Source: JBBSEX01 sp038239345
Lineage (GTDB): Bacteria > Acidobacteriota > Terriglobia > Bryobacterales > Bryobacteraceae
Reading direction: 5' to 3'
DNA: 62,931 nucleotides
Assembly (NCBI GenBank): GCA_038239345.1
Contig: JBBSEX010000025.1
Location: forward strand, 1-62,931
Part shown: piece by piece, positions 52,685-61,126 of the stretch
Numbering within the stretch: the stretch's first letter is position 1
Layout: the number at the start of each line of letters is the position of its first letter
Made by a program: the position numbers and the translations under genes
The notes under the pieces: model-generated
What the model was told of the DNA's origin: nothing
Database searches by the model: none
The model's input: the letters and a program-made list of their open reading frames with translations, nothing else

Positions 52685-53040
52685 CCTTGTTTCTCAGTCG
52701 CAGGATTGAGGATGCGACCAATAGCGCGCACGAGTTGTCCCCACCGGAAGGTTTGCGCCGCGAGTTGCTTCTTGCCTTCAGGCGTAAGGCGGTAGTACTT
52801 GGCCCTGCGATTGTTCTCCGAAGTTCCCCAAAAGGCGGCGATCCAGCCTCGGTTTTGGAGACGATGCAAAGCGGGGTAGAGCGAACCGTGCTCCACCTGA
52901 AGAACGTCCTCGGAACCCCGTTCGATTGCATGGGCGACGGTCTGACCATGGGCGGGACCCAGGACGAGAGTCTGGAGGATCAGCATGTCCAGAGTCCCCT
53001 GGACCATCTCGGACTGGAGTGGGGATTCGCGTCTCGGCAT
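52681..53040 (-). CDS. PadR-family transcriptional regulator (acidobacterial type)
   Basis: A 119-aa regulator. ATG 53040 is chosen because AGGAGAG lies 1-7 bases upstream; a longer frame to 53307 reaches into the divergent toxin gene. The winged helix-turn-helix is clear: VQGTLDMLILQTLVLGPAHG, then GSLYPALHRLQNRGWIAAFW, then RAKYYRLTPEGKKQL. Family members bind DNA as dimers and usually repress their own operon. It is co-transcribed with the ADOP gene through a 4-base overlap. An ideal -10 lies 37 bases upstream. Most genomes of this group keep the same pair, so it probably regulates its partner permease. Confidence 0.94.
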   Translation of the reverse strand: MPRRESPLQSEMVQGTLDMLILQTLVLGPAHGQTVAHAIERGSEDVLQVEHGSLYPALHRLQNRGWIAAFWGTSENNRRAKYYRLTPEGKKQLAAQTFRWGQLVRAIGRILNPATEKQG

Positions 53041-53076
53041 ACTCTCCTGTCGATGATCGACTAATACATTCACCCT

Positions 53077-53082
53077 ATTATA
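53077..53082 (-). promoter_or_regulatory. -10 box of the padR-ADOP unit
   Basis: TATAAT on the minus strand, 36 bases before the padR start. No good -35 was found at 17 bases. The 66-base gap to the divergent toxin gene must hold both promoters, and the same AT-rich block reads TATTAT on the plus strand. A TCGAT-G-ATCGA palindrome at 53050-53060, between the box and the start, could be a PadR operator. Confidence 0.45.
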
Positions 53083-53106
53083 CGGCCGTCTCGACGAGAG
53101 GTTCCA

Positions 53107-53595
53107 GTGTTTTGGCAGTGGACCGACAGAAGGAAACGGAATCGCTTTCAGCAACAGTTGGAAAAGCTCACTGTGCAGGTGGAGGGATTGCAAGTCAAGG
53201 ACCCGGCAGGATACAAGGAACAACCAGCTACGAAACTCCTTGCCACCCTCAATCGTCATCTCCGGGAGATCATCCCCCGAAACCCGAATGCGGCGGAGTT
53301 TCGACAAGGTAACACGCTAGGAGCAGATAACCGGCACTGGTTTCGAGCGAAATTCCACGAGCGTTACCGGCTTTTTTATCGCTTTTCCAGCAAAGAAAAG
53401 GTGATCGTCTATGCGTGGGTTAACGATGAGAACACGCTGCGCAAAGCTGGATTGAAAACGGAAGCCTATACTGTCTTTCGCGCCATGCTCGAGGCCGGTG
53501 ACCCACCAGACACGATGAAAGACCTGTTGGCGGTGTCCCGGAAAATTGTGGAGTCCCGGTCTTCACGTGGGCGGCCAGCGGCCAAACCTAACTAA
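53107..53595 (+). CDS. YhaV-family type II toxin, without a visible PrlF antitoxin
   Basis: A 162-aa protein closely following E. coli YhaV, a RelE-superfamily ribonuclease: LTVQVEGLQVKDPAGYKEQP, ATKLLATLNRHLREI, GADNRHWFRAKFHERYRLFY, KEKVIVYAWVNDENTLRKAG, and TEAYTVFRAMLEAGDPPDTM. The conserved Arg, Tyr and Glu/Asp in RYRLFYRFSSKEKVIVYAW and the NDENTLR block are retained. GTG at 53107 has GAGAGG 5 bases upstream. In E. coli the antitoxin PrlF is encoded just upstream; here 66 bases separate the toxin from padR on the other strand, so no antitoxin gene fits. It may be silenced, be countered by an unlinked antitoxin, or be a remnant. Confidence 0.88.
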   Translation: MFWQWTDRRKRNRFQQQLEKLTVQVEGLQVKDPAGYKEQPATKLLATLNRHLREIIPRNPNAAEFRQGNTLGADNRHWFRAKFHERYRLFYRFSSKEKVIVYAWVNDENTLRKAGLKTEAYTVFRAMLEAGDPPDTMKDLLAVSRKIVESRSSRGRPAAKPN

Positions 53596-53693
53596 GTCGG
53601 ATTGTCACGCCTGACCCCAGCTCTCGTCACGCTGACGTAACAAGCCCGACCCGCTGATTCGCATTGACAGACCTCACGCGCAGACTCGCTGTT

Positions 53694-54335
53694 TTACGGG
53701 AGCGGCCTCACGCGAACGTTTTTATACTCCACGGTGCTCTTAGGGTCGTGACCTTGAAAGGCGAACGTCCCGTGGCTGATCGCCCGCCCGGCGCCTTCCC
53801 TGCCACCAGTCCAATCTGCGGGCTGGGTCCACTTCACCACTTCCTTGCCATTCAATTGAATCGTGGCCGTGTCGCCCTGCACAGTGATGTGCATCGTGCA
53901 CCACTCGTCATCCTTCGTAATTCCTTTGATATCGTCCGCTCCGATGTCCTTAACGTGATAAAGACTGCCGGTCTTGATGGGATCCCGATGGGTGTTGTTC
54001 ACCTGAACCTCAAAGCCCTTCTTGGGAAAGCCAGTCTCTTGATACTCTGTGTGAAAGTAGACGCCGCCGTTTGAGTTAGGAGCGGTTTTCACATCTACCA
54101 TCAACTCGAAGTTTTTGAAATCGTGGTTCAGTACGGGTCCTTCGTAGAAGGCGTGCGCCACGGTTCCATTGGCAACCATCGCGCCGTCCTTAATCTGGAA
54201 AGATGTCTGATTGCCGCCAACTTTCCAACCAGTGAAATCCTTCCCGTTGAACAGCGAGATCCATCCGTCTTGGGCGAATGCGATGGGCGCAGCAGCGAGT
54301 GCGAAAAAGAAAGCGAGGCGAGTTAGTGTTCTCAT
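53694..54335 (-). CDS. Secreted DUF1080 (3-keto-disaccharide hydrolase) protein
   Basis: A 213-aa exported protein of the DUF1080 family, a jelly-roll fold found in proteins that act on 3-keto-glycosides. The signal peptide is LTRLAFFFALAAAPIAFA. The domain begins GWISLFNGKDFTGWKVGG and continues through NFELMVDVKTAPNSNGGVYF, KGFEVQVNNTHRDPIKTGSL and NGKEVVKWTQPADWTGG. The NGGVYFHT and EVQV blocks are typical. It is the usual secreted, single-domain size. No keto-glycoside metabolic genes adjoin it. Confidence 0.9.
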   Translation of the reverse strand: MRTLTRLAFFFALAAAPIAFAQDGWISLFNGKDFTGWKVGGNQTSFQIKDGAMVANGTVAHAFYEGPVLNHDFKNFELMVDVKTAPNSNGGVYFHTEYQETGFPKKGFEVQVNNTHRDPIKTGSLYHVKDIGADDIKGITKDDEWCTMHITVQGDTATIQLNGKEVVKWTQPADWTGGREGAGRAISHGTFAFQGHDPKSTVEYKNVRVRPLP

Positions 54336-54435
54336 CGCGACGATCTTATCACTGCACCTTCCCGCGCGCGACGGGCCACCAAAACGCGACGCGATTATTG
54401 ACGGCAGTTACGGCATGCTGCTACTCCTGCAACAA

Positions 54436-54789
54436 TCATCCGGCTTTCTTACCCGGAACCCCTGTCAACCTATCTTCAGCGAGAAGCTTACCTAGCTGAT
54501 CAAGGCGTTTTTCCCACAGCGTGCGGCGGCCGTGAATCCACTTCTCCAAATCGTCGAGGCCCTTGGTTTCGATCTGGCAGGTTCTTACTCTCCCGACTTT
54601 TTCCGTTTTCACCAACCGGCATTCTTCCAGAATCTGGAGGTGTTGGCCGACGCCAGTGAGTGTGATTCCAAATGCCGTGGCGAGCTGAGAAACGGAATAC
54701 GGGCGATTGGTCAAACGTTCGACTATAGCTCGCCGCGTTGGATCGCCCAGAGCGTTAAGAACCCGTTCGATGTTGGCGCTTCGGCCCAT
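54436..54789 (-). CDS. ArsR-family winged-helix regulator
   Basis: A 117-aa HTH regulator: VLNALGDPTRRAIVERLTNR opens the domain, LATAFGITLTGVGQHLQILE is the recognition part, and CRLVKTEKVGRVRTCQIETK the wing. It lacks a Cys metal site, so it is of the type paired with SRPBCC/AHSA1 proteins rather than a metal sensor. It lies 26 bases downstream of the SRPBCC gene on the same strand, although in many genomes the order is reversed. The upstream control region of the pair carries two direct repeats that could be its operator. Confidence 0.93.
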   Translation of the reverse strand: MGRSANIERVLNALGDPTRRAIVERLTNRPYSVSQLATAFGITLTGVGQHLQILEECRLVKTEKVGRVRTCQIETKGLDDLEKWIHGRRTLWEKRLDQLGKLLAEDRLTGVPGKKAG

Positions 54790-54815
54790 TCCTATTAACC
54801 GTATCGCGGAACATC

Positions 54816-55286
54816 CTAGGGAGCTAACTCAGCGCCGAGCCGATCGAACAGGGTGTGCCATCCAGCCTCGCGACGCCGCGGTCCATCTGAACCTTCGAAG
54901 AACGCTCCTTGATGAGTGCAGATCAGATTGGTACCGTGTTCCGCCTGAATGAGTTCGATTGTGACAAGCGACGCTGAAATGCGGCGATCTCCCAGGGTCA
55001 TCGTCGAAGCAGTCACTATCCGCCGGTTCGTAACGATGTCCTGGATGACTCCGTCGGCAACTAGAGCGACGCCCGGAAACGGCGATCCCTCCGGGAGGCG
55101 GGACTCGATCCGCTCACGCCCCCCAACCTTAAAGTCCGGAGTGAATGTCTCCACCTGATTTGCGCCTCCCGCGAACCAGCGGCGCTTCATCGCTGGATCG
55201 GCGAAAGCGGCGAAGATGCGTTCCGGGGTATCGGGGTAGGCTCGTTCGATCACGAAAGTGCTGTGTACCGTAGATGGCTCGGTCAT
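54816..55286 (-). CDS. SRPBCC/AHSA1-domain protein
   Basis: A 156-aa START-like protein: FVIERAYPDTPERIFAAFAD, MKRRWFAGG, SRLPEGSPFPGV and the closing GSDGPRRREAGWHTLFDRLG are typical of the AHSA1 branch. The fold has a hydrophobic cavity that binds a small ligand. It is the first gene of the pair with the ArsR regulator; such pairs usually respond to an unknown small molecule. Start at ATG 55286. The two direct repeats lie just upstream. Confidence 0.9.
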   Translation of the reverse strand: MTEPSTVHSTFVIERAYPDTPERIFAAFADPAMKRRWFAGGANQVETFTPDFKVGGRERIESRLPEGSPFPGVALVADGVIQDIVTNRRIVTASTMTLGDRRISASLVTIELIQAEHGTNLICTHQGAFFEGSDGPRRREAGWHTLFDRLGAELAP

Positions 55287-55302
55287 GGTTTTCCTTTGCA
55301 GT

Positions 55303-55367
55303 AATAGTTAACTGGCGACTTCAGTATCAACTACCCTGGATTAATAGTCAAGTTACTACTTCAGTAT
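55303..55367 (-). promoter_or_regulatory. Two direct repeats upstream of the SRPBCC-arsR unit
   Basis: A 25-base segment starting AATAGT and ending ACTTCAGTAT lies at 55303-55327 and again at 55343-55367, agreeing at about 20 of 25 positions. The centre-to-centre distance of 40 bases is about four helical turns. They sit 17-81 bases upstream of the SRPBCC start, where an autorepressor of the ArsR type would bind. Confidence 0.5.
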
Positions 55368-55464
55368 TGCCGGTGTTCCTCGACAATTTCATGACGAGGG
55401 CTCCCTTCGGTGTATACTTCTCGAAGCTTTAAGGCAACAACGGAAACAGAGAAACGGAAAAACG

Positions 55465-55953
55465 ATGACGATGAAGTGGCACTCGCTAATATGCCCTGCT
55501 TTGGGATTTCTGGTCTTGTCCGGCTGCGCCGTGCCAGATAACCGTGAGGCGGACGCCCGTGCTTTTCGTGAGGGAGAGATTTCCAGTTTTATCAAGGATT
55601 GGAGTGGCAAGGATACGGACCGCATCGCCGCCCACTTTTCGGTTGACGGAAATTTCATCACCCCAAATTCCCCGATAATTACCGGCAGGGACGCTATTAG
55701 CAAGGCGATGAAGGATGCGACAGGCGATCCAAACTGGTCAATCGCATTGCAGCCCGTGCAGGTAGAAATCTCGCGAAGTGGCGATCTCGGATACACCCGT
55801 GGAACTTATGTGCTGACCGCCACCGACCCGGCGACCAAGAAGGCGGCGACGGAGAAGGGCCGGTTTGTCACTGTCTTTCGGAAAGAAGCGGACGGAACGT
55901 GGAAAGCGGTCCAGCATATCAACAACCCCGAAGCCCCGGCTACGAGCCAATAG
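55465..55953 (+). CDS. SnoaL/DUF4440-like lipoprotein
   Basis: A 162-aa predicted lipoprotein with signal SLICPALGFLVLSGC, whose LSGC forms the lipobox at residues 18-21. A cone-shaped SnoaL/DUF4440-like domain follows, in which EGEISSFIKDWSGKDTDRIA, HFSVDGNFITPNSPIITGRD and the final DGTWKAVQHINNP are recognisable. This fold usually acts as a small-molecule isomerase or binds a ligand. No catalytic set can be assigned. It is divergent from the SRPBCC-arsR unit with 178 bases between them, which could let the ArsR regulator act on both. Confidence 0.8.
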   Translation: MTMKWHSLICPALGFLVLSGCAVPDNREADARAFREGEISSFIKDWSGKDTDRIAAHFSVDGNFITPNSPIITGRDAISKAMKDATGDPNWSIALQPVQVEISRSGDLGYTRGTYVLTATDPATKKAATEKGRFVTVFRKEADGTWKAVQHINNPEAPATSQ

Positions 55954-55980
55954 CGAGGTCGGGATTTCCTGTCGCCTGAA

Positions 55981-56727
55981 TCACGGTGAAAGTAAATACG
56001 CTTTTTTCAACTGCTCATAAAGGCACCCGGCGTCATACGATGCATCCTTATCCTGACCAGCCCGGCGCCACAATTCGTTCCATAAATGGATCGCGTATGG
56101 GTCCGCGCCTGGCTCCCAGCAGGGCCCCGTTGCCAAAACCTTCTCCCATTCCGCGAACGCCACAGGGCAAAAAGTCTCGGGAGATAACACATACCGTGAA
56201 AGCCCCTCCTGTTCGACGGCGCGCGTCATCAGATATGGTCCAGATTGTCCCCATTGCAGATTGTGCCTGTCCATCGCAAGGCAGGATTCCCAAGCCCGGC
56301 GAATAACGGCGCTATCGGGTGGAACCCGCATGGCCGCGAGGTTGACGTCCACTTGTCCTTCCCGATGTTGACTGGAAAAAACGTAATCCGCGGTGAACTG
56401 AAATGGCTTCAGGCAGATGGTGTCGAGATCGACGAACCACCCGCCATTTTCCAGCAGGAGCTTGTAGCGGAAGAAGTTCGCAAAGCCAGCATAAGTCGGA
56501 TACTCGCGATAGGTGAAAATCGCCGAGGCCGGGAGTATTTCATTTCCGTCGCACAGGACGGTCCCCGGCGGTACGCCTTCGGTTTCTTGATAAACGTAGA
56601 GATGAAACAGGTGGCCGTGCCGCTGGAAAGAGGATATGCAAAGCCGCTCCATCGTGGATAAGCGCTGGCCGATCCACAATCCCTGGATGATCCTTCCGGA
56701 GGCGTCTGGATATGATTTATTCCTCAC
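55981..56727 (-). CDS. GT32-like glycosyltransferase (DXD sugar-binding region)
   Basis: A 248-aa cytoplasmic enzyme with the DXD sugar-nucleotide region of the Gly_transf_sug/A4GALT group: FANFFRYKLLLENGGWFVDL, the metal motif DLDT, then CLKPFQF. Start GRIIQGLWIGQRLSTMERLC is typical of this family. PYLMTRAVEQEGL and YAIHLWNELWRRAG appear near the C-terminus. It transfers a sugar to a surface glycan; donor and acceptor are unknown. It follows the methyltransferase gene 43 bases away on the same strand, so the two may act together on one glycan. Confidence 0.87.
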   Translation of the reverse strand: MRNKSYPDASGRIIQGLWIGQRLSTMERLCISSFQRHGHLFHLYVYQETEGVPPGTVLCDGNEILPASAIFTYREYPTYAGFANFFRYKLLLENGGWFVDLDTICLKPFQFTADYVFSSQHREGQVDVNLAAMRVPPDSAVIRRAWESCLAMDRHNLQWGQSGPYLMTRAVEQEGLSRYVLSPETFCPVAFAEWEKVLATGPCWEPGADPYAIHLWNELWRRAGQDKDASYDAGCLYEQLKKAYLLSP

Positions 56728-56769
56728 GGACCCTTATGGGCGCTTCTTCACAAGTTCCGACCCAGTTAA

Positions 56770-57495
56770 TCAATGGTGAGCGATACGCAACCAAAGCTGC
56801 GAATCGCAATCGAAACCGGGTATCTCCGTCAAAGAAAGTTTTCGTTTTGCGCATTGTTCAAGAAGCCAGCAGAGCCGATGCCGGATTACGCCGGGGACAT
56901 CGCTCTCGTGGCTTGTACCCACCCACATGTTCCCCTGATAATCGTCTTCCGTCGATTCAGCGGGCAGGTACGATGCCAGAAATACCGCTCCCGTATTCGC
57001 ATCCCGGACAAAGGAATCGAGAGTAGCCTCAATCTGACTCTTACTTCCGTGCGTCCAAATGGACCGAGCGAGAAAGAAATCAAACCGGGCTCCGAAGGCG
57101 GAAGAATCAAAACCGGCATCGTAGGAAAATCGCGGCCGTTTCATCGTTAATAGCTCCGGGGTAAGCAGATGCCGCAGGCCCAATTCCACTCGCTTGCGCG
57201 CCGGTTCGATACCACAGTAACAGCCGGCATCCAAGAAGCGAATCAGCCAGTAGGCTATTCGGAGACAACCACAACCAAAATCCAACACCTTGGATTCCGG
57301 CCGTAAACCTTGCCGAAGCAATTCGATGAGTTGGCTTCTCCCCGCCTCTTCAAACGACTCCAGCGGGACACCGAGAAAACTTTCTGCCGCCATCATTTCT
57401 TCCGCTGCTTGTTGCACTCTCGATTTAGGCATTCTTATGCCGGTCGGCGAAGGGCTGTTCAGCGGCGACCAGAACGACCTCCTGAGCCGCATCAA
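56770..57495 (-). CDS. Class I SAM-dependent methyltransferase
   Basis: A 241-aa enzyme with a Rossmann-type methyltransferase core. Motif I is KVLDFGCGCLRIAYWL (about 88-103), followed by GCYCGIEPARKRVELG for the ribose-binding acid, then FDFFLARSIWTHGSK as motif III-like. The last 90 residues include YLPAESTEDDYQGN. The substrate is unknown; the neighbour suggests a glycan, but this is inference. Frame opens at TTG 57495/ATG 57492; the ATG at about 57432 (MPKSRVQQAA) fits family length better, but no ribosome binding site decides. It is divergent from the SBBP-repeat gene. Confidence 0.85.
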   Translation of the reverse strand: MMRLRRSFWSPLNSPSPTGIRMPKSRVQQAAEEMMAAESFLGVPLESFEEAGRSQLIELLRQGLRPESKVLDFGCGCLRIAYWLIRFLDAGCYCGIEPARKRVELGLRHLLTPELLTMKRPRFSYDAGFDSSAFGARFDFFLARSIWTHGSKSQIEATLDSFVRDANTGAVFLASYLPAESTEDDYQGNMWVGTSHESDVPGVIRHRLCWLLEQCAKRKLSLTEIPGFDCDSQLWLRIAHH

Positions 57496-57580
57496 CCGAT
57501 TGTAGTCCAGTCAGCCGCCCGTACGGCGGCATCCCGACATCCTGATAAACTTTAAATTTCGCTGAAGAAGAAAAGGTCCT

Positions 57581-59788
57581 ATGCTCATTCGTACGCTTCT
57601 ATTCGTTCTTTTTTCAGGATTATCCTTCGCCGCCACTTTCCCCGCACTTACATATTCCACTTATTTGCGCGACAGCTTCTCGCCTAACGCTATCGCCACG
57701 GATTCCTCGGGAAACGTGTACATGGCGGGAAACGCTATCGTCGATCCGGCCACACGGCAGAGCACTATTCTCGTGGTAAAGCTGAACCCGCGGGGCAGCC
57801 AGTACCTGTATGTGCGCTACCTCGGTGGCGCTGTGAAGGATTCCGCGAATGCCATCGCCGTCGACTCCGCGGGCAATGTGTATGTCGCCGGCTCAACCGC
57901 ATCGCCGGACTTTCCCGTCACCAGCGGCGGCAATCTGGGGACGGCGTCTCCAGGTTTATCGAGCCCCCGATCCTTTGTGGTCAAACTCGATGCCAGCGGC
58001 GAGATCGTATTCTCCGATCTGCTTGGCGGCTCGGCTGGAAGCGCGGCGCAGGCCGTTGCGGTCAACGCCGCCGGACAGATCGTCGTCACGGGTATGGTCA
58101 GCGACGGGGCTGGGCCGGCCTTTCCATCGACGGCGGGCGCATACAGCCTTGCGAATACCGCGAATCATCCTTATTTGCTGGAGCTTGATCCCACGGGCAC
58201 GAAAGTTATCTTCTCAGCGACTGGAATCGGCGGTAGCGCCCTTGCGCTCGATACAGCGGGTAACATCTACGTCGCGGGCTCGACATTCCTGCTCGATTAT
58301 CCGACCACGCCGGGCGCTTACCAATCCACACTGCCGGTGTTTCAAGTTTGTTCCTTTCCTCCTTGCATCGGGACCCATCAGGGAACGAACCAGTATGTAA
58401 CCAAGGTCGACCACGCCGGCTCAACGCTCATTTACTCCACTGCTGTTTCAGGAAAGGGAAACACAACCAACGGCGGCCTGGCCGTTGATCCGATGGGCAA
58501 CGTGTATCTCACTGGGTATGCCGGCGCCACGTACCCCTATACCGTGACCACTCCGCCGATACCCATAGGCCCAATCGACTCTATTTTCTTTTTCGAAGCT
58601 CCTTTTCTTTCTAAGCTCGATCCCACTGGGAAGACGCTGCTGTTTTCCGTGCCCGTCGGCGGAGCCGGTGTCCAGGTGGACTCCCATGGATTCGTCTATG
58701 TTAGCGGCGGCGCTGGGTCCGGTCTGGCTGGATCTTTTGGTATCCAGAACAACCTCCCGGCGCTGGCAAACGTCCCCACCCGTTGTCTGCCCAACGGCTT
58801 GGGTATCCATAGCATTGCTTACGTTTCGCAAATAGATGCCACGTCAGGTAACCAACTCGGATCCCAATTCATCGGCGGTTCTACGCTTGTTACTTCTTCT
58901 GTCGCGCTGTTCGGTTCCACTGTCTGGATCGCCGGATCCACTAGCCTGCCGGACTTCCCACTCACCGCGAATGCCGTCACGCTTCCTGGGTTTCAATCAA
59001 CCCCGCTGGCCGGCGCTTACCTCGGTGCCGTCGATTTTTCGCAATCGCAGCCTGCTGCTGGGACGCCTCAGATTTTCTGTATCCTCGACGCAGCGGATTT
59101 GTCGCCCATTGGCGCCGCCGCCCGCAATCAGCTGCTCACGGTTTTCGGCACTGGACTAGGCCCGCTTGCAGGTGTAAGCGCCCGCGATAATTCCACTACC
59201 ACGCTGGCCGGAGTTAGCCTTAGCCTGGGTCCCATTACGGCTCCGCTGCTGTACGTTTCCGATACCCAGATCAACTTCGCCGTGCCGCTGGTGGATCCCG
59301 CCCAGAGGCTGGCTCCGATGCAATTGACCGTCAACGGTGCAAGCGCTACCCCACGCCAGATTCCGATAACCTTTGCCAACCCCAGCCTGTTCCTGACTGA
59401 TCCGCAGACGCAGTTGAGCGCGATAGGTTCGCTGGCTGTGGCTTTAAACGCGGATGGCTCCGCGAACTCCGCCACGAACCCGGCGAGACTCGGGTCGGCC
59501 ATCTCGGTTTTTGTTAACGGGCTGGCGCCGGATCCGCGCTTCAACCAGGCTCCGCTGCAACTTTCGACGACCAATGGATGGGCAGTCACCGCCATCGTGC
59601 CGGTGAATCCATTCGTCCTGCGGGTGGACCTTCAAGTTCCTTCGGCGTTGGTCAACGACTTTTCCTGCAGCCCGACATCGCTATGCGCCGTCAATTTCAC
59701 GCTGTATGGAGTGGGCTCGGTCAACGTCGGCCAGATAGTATCGGGCGGCCAGGCGTTCGGCGGAGTCGTGTACGTAAATCGAAATTGA
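57581..59788 (+). CDS. Secreted SBBP-repeat propeller protein with TIGR03437-type C-terminal domain
   Basis: A 735-aa exported protein. The signal peptide is TLLFVLFSGLSFAATFPA. SBBP beta-propeller repeats fill about 30-480, each with a core such as AIAVDSAGNVYVAGSTASPD, LALDTAGNIYVAGST or LAVDPMGNVYLTGYAG. From about 505 to the end is the domain named for Solibacter (TIGR03437): LLTVFGTGLGPLAG, LYVSDTQINFAVP, PMQLTVNGASATPRQIPITF and SAISVFVNGLAP. The domain is a marker of the Acidobacteriota. SBBP propellers probably bind surfaces or polymers; no enzymatic residue is evident. It stands alone, divergent from the methyltransferase and convergent with the TPR gene. Confidence 0.92.
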   Translation: MLIRTLLFVLFSGLSFAATFPALTYSTYLRDSFSPNAIATDSSGNVYMAGNAIVDPATRQSTILVVKLNPRGSQYLYVRYLGGAVKDSANAIAVDSAGNVYVAGSTASPDFPVTSGGNLGTASPGLSSPRSFVVKLDASGEIVFSDLLGGSAGSAAQAVAVNAAGQIVVTGMVSDGAGPAFPSTAGAYSLANTANHPYLLELDPTGTKVIFSATGIGGSALALDTAGNIYVAGSTFLLDYPTTPGAYQSTLPVFQVCSFPPCIGTHQGTNQYVTKVDHAGSTLIYSTAVSGKGNTTNGGLAVDPMGNVYLTGYAGATYPYTVTTPPIPIGPIDSIFFFEAPFLSKLDPTGKTLLFSVPVGGAGVQVDSHGFVYVSGGAGSGLAGSFGIQNNLPALANVPTRCLPNGLGIHSIAYVSQIDATSGNQLGSQFIGGSTLVTSSVALFGSTVWIAGSTSLPDFPLTANAVTLPGFQSTPLAGAYLGAVDFSQSQPAAGTPQIFCILDAADLSPIGAAARNQLLTVFGTGLGPLAGVSARDNSTTTLAGVSLSLGPITAPLLYVSDTQINFAVPLVDPAQRLAPMQLTVNGASATPRQIPITFANPSLFLTDPQTQLSAIGSLAVALNADGSANSATNPARLGSAISVFVNGLAPDPRFNQAPLQLSTTNGWAVTAIVPVNPFVLRVDLQVPSALVNDFSCSPTSLCAVNFTLYGVGSVNVGQIVSGGQAFGGVVYVNRN

Positions 59789-59796
59789 TGGCGGCT

Positions 59797-59820
59797 GAAA
59801 AGCCGGTCTACGGCTGCTTT
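59797..59820. terminator. Small hairpin between convergent genes
   Basis: AGCCG (59801-59805) pairs with CGGCT (59811-59815) around GTCTA, with GCTTTTCTTCTT following on the plus strand. On the minus strand the mirrored stem is followed by TTTTC. The hairpin is short (5 bp) and lies partly in the end of the TPR gene, so it is a weak bidirectional candidate. Confidence 0.4.
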
Positions 59821-61076
59821 TCTTCTTCCTTGGCGGCGGCGGGCTTATCCACTCGTGCGGCCAGTTCCTTTTCCAGTTGCGCTAATTGCTTCCGAGCGGT
59901 CTCGCCTTCCTTCTGATCTTTCACCAACAAAAGATAGGCACGCAGACTTTCCGCAGCCCCCGCAAGCTCCGATTTGTTCGCTTGAATGATGCCCAATAGG
60001 TACAATGACCGCGGATTCCGATGCTCGGGATCCATCTTCACTGCCTCGCGTGCACTCTTTTCCGCTGGGTCCAGTTTGTGCATCTGGAAATTGGCCAGAG
60101 CGTTGAAGTAATAAGCCTGCGGGAATTCAAGCGGATTCAAATGAATCACGCGATCGCTGGTCTCCACAACGTCCGCCCATTTCTGCTCGCCGGCGGCGAT
60201 CATGTACAGCCGCTCATAGGGCTTGATGTACTTTGCATCGGCGGCGATTGCCTGCTGGTAGGAATGCCGCGCGTCCTGAACCTTACCCGCCTGTTCCTGA
60301 ACGCCGCCCAGGGCCATCCAGGCGGAGGCGTACTTTGGGTAGGCTTCGGTGGCTTTCTCCAAATAACCCTGCGCTTCGTCGGGCTTATTCTTCTTCAACA
60401 GGTCGCTGGCCTTCTCATAAGCTTTTTTCGCGTCCTTGGGAGCCAGGGCATTGGTGACGCTGATAGTCGTACCCTCGACATTTGCCATGCGATGCAGAAC
60501 GATGGTGCCCACATCGGGATTGTCCAGCGAACGATGTGAAGTCAGATTGACCACGTCTGATCGATACCCCGGCAGAGACGCTTTCAACTCGCAGCCCATC
60601 AGGTCGCGTTCCCGAACGCCGCTTCCTCCTTGAGACGATCCAAATCCGCCGGAGCGGCCGCCATCACTGCTGCTGGCATCGGACATCAGTGCCGAGTTGT
60701 GACCCATCTCAAATGAGAACCGGCCTTTGTTATCGGTGAACGCTTCGCGGTGCGTTACGCCGTTGCAGACGCGCTCGATAACCACAGCCTCGGTGGGCGC
60801 GTAGCCATCGCTCAGCATCACTTTGCCCGAAAAGAACAAAGGCCGCGGAACATCGGTTCTGGGGAAGGTTGTGGGATTGTTATTAGGAAACGTACTGTTA
60901 GTCGGGTTATTCGTGCTTCCCGGACCGGGGTTCGTTGGCCGGGTAGTCCCTCCAACCGGAGTCGAAGTACCACCGCCCGTTTGACCACTCTGGGTTTGTC
61001 CTGGAAGTTGCCCGGCGAAAAACGATAGGCCGGTGGAGAGACTGCTAAGGACGAGAAAACTTTGCCTGAACTTCAT
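59808..61076 (-). CDS. Secreted TPR protein with carboxypeptidase-regulatory-like domain
   Basis: A 422-aa exported protein. ATG at 61076 gives a signal peptide (FLVLSSLSTGLSFFAG); a longer frame to 61199 does not. After a Gly/Thr/Pro/Asn-rich linker (about 25-75), a beta-sandwich like carboxypeptidase-regulatory domains covers about 80-190 (PLFFSGKVMLSDGYAPTEAV and the strand pair near NKGRFSFEMG). TPR repeats fill about 215-385: AYEKASDLLKKNKPDEAQGY, YPKYASAWMALGGVQEQAGK, and PQAYYFNALANFQMHKLDPA. The end is charged (about 395-422). It probably scaffolds an envelope complex. The start is 50 bases from the divergent lipoprotein gene. Confidence 0.85.
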   Translation of the reverse strand: MKFRQSFLVLSSLSTGLSFFAGQLPGQTQSGQTGGGTSTPVGGTTRPTNPGPGSTNNPTNSTFPNNNPTTFPRTDVPRPLFFSGKVMLSDGYAPTEAVVIERVCNGVTHREAFTDNKGRFSFEMGHNSALMSDASSSDGGRSGGFGSSQGGSGVRERDLMGCELKASLPGYRSDVVNLTSHRSLDNPDVGTIVLHRMANVEGTTISVTNALAPKDAKKAYEKASDLLKKNKPDEAQGYLEKATEAYPKYASAWMALGGVQEQAGKVQDARHSYQQAIAADAKYIKPYERLYMIAAGEQKWADVVETSDRVIHLNPLEFPQAYYFNALANFQMHKLDPAEKSAREAVKMDPEHRNPRSLYLLGIIQANKSELAGAAESLRAYLLLVKDQKEGETARKQLAQLEKELAARVDKPAAAKEEEKQP

Positions 61077-61126
61077 ACGACACCTCGCGCTTGTCCAAAT
61101 TATACTCTGGGTGACATACTGAGGCG

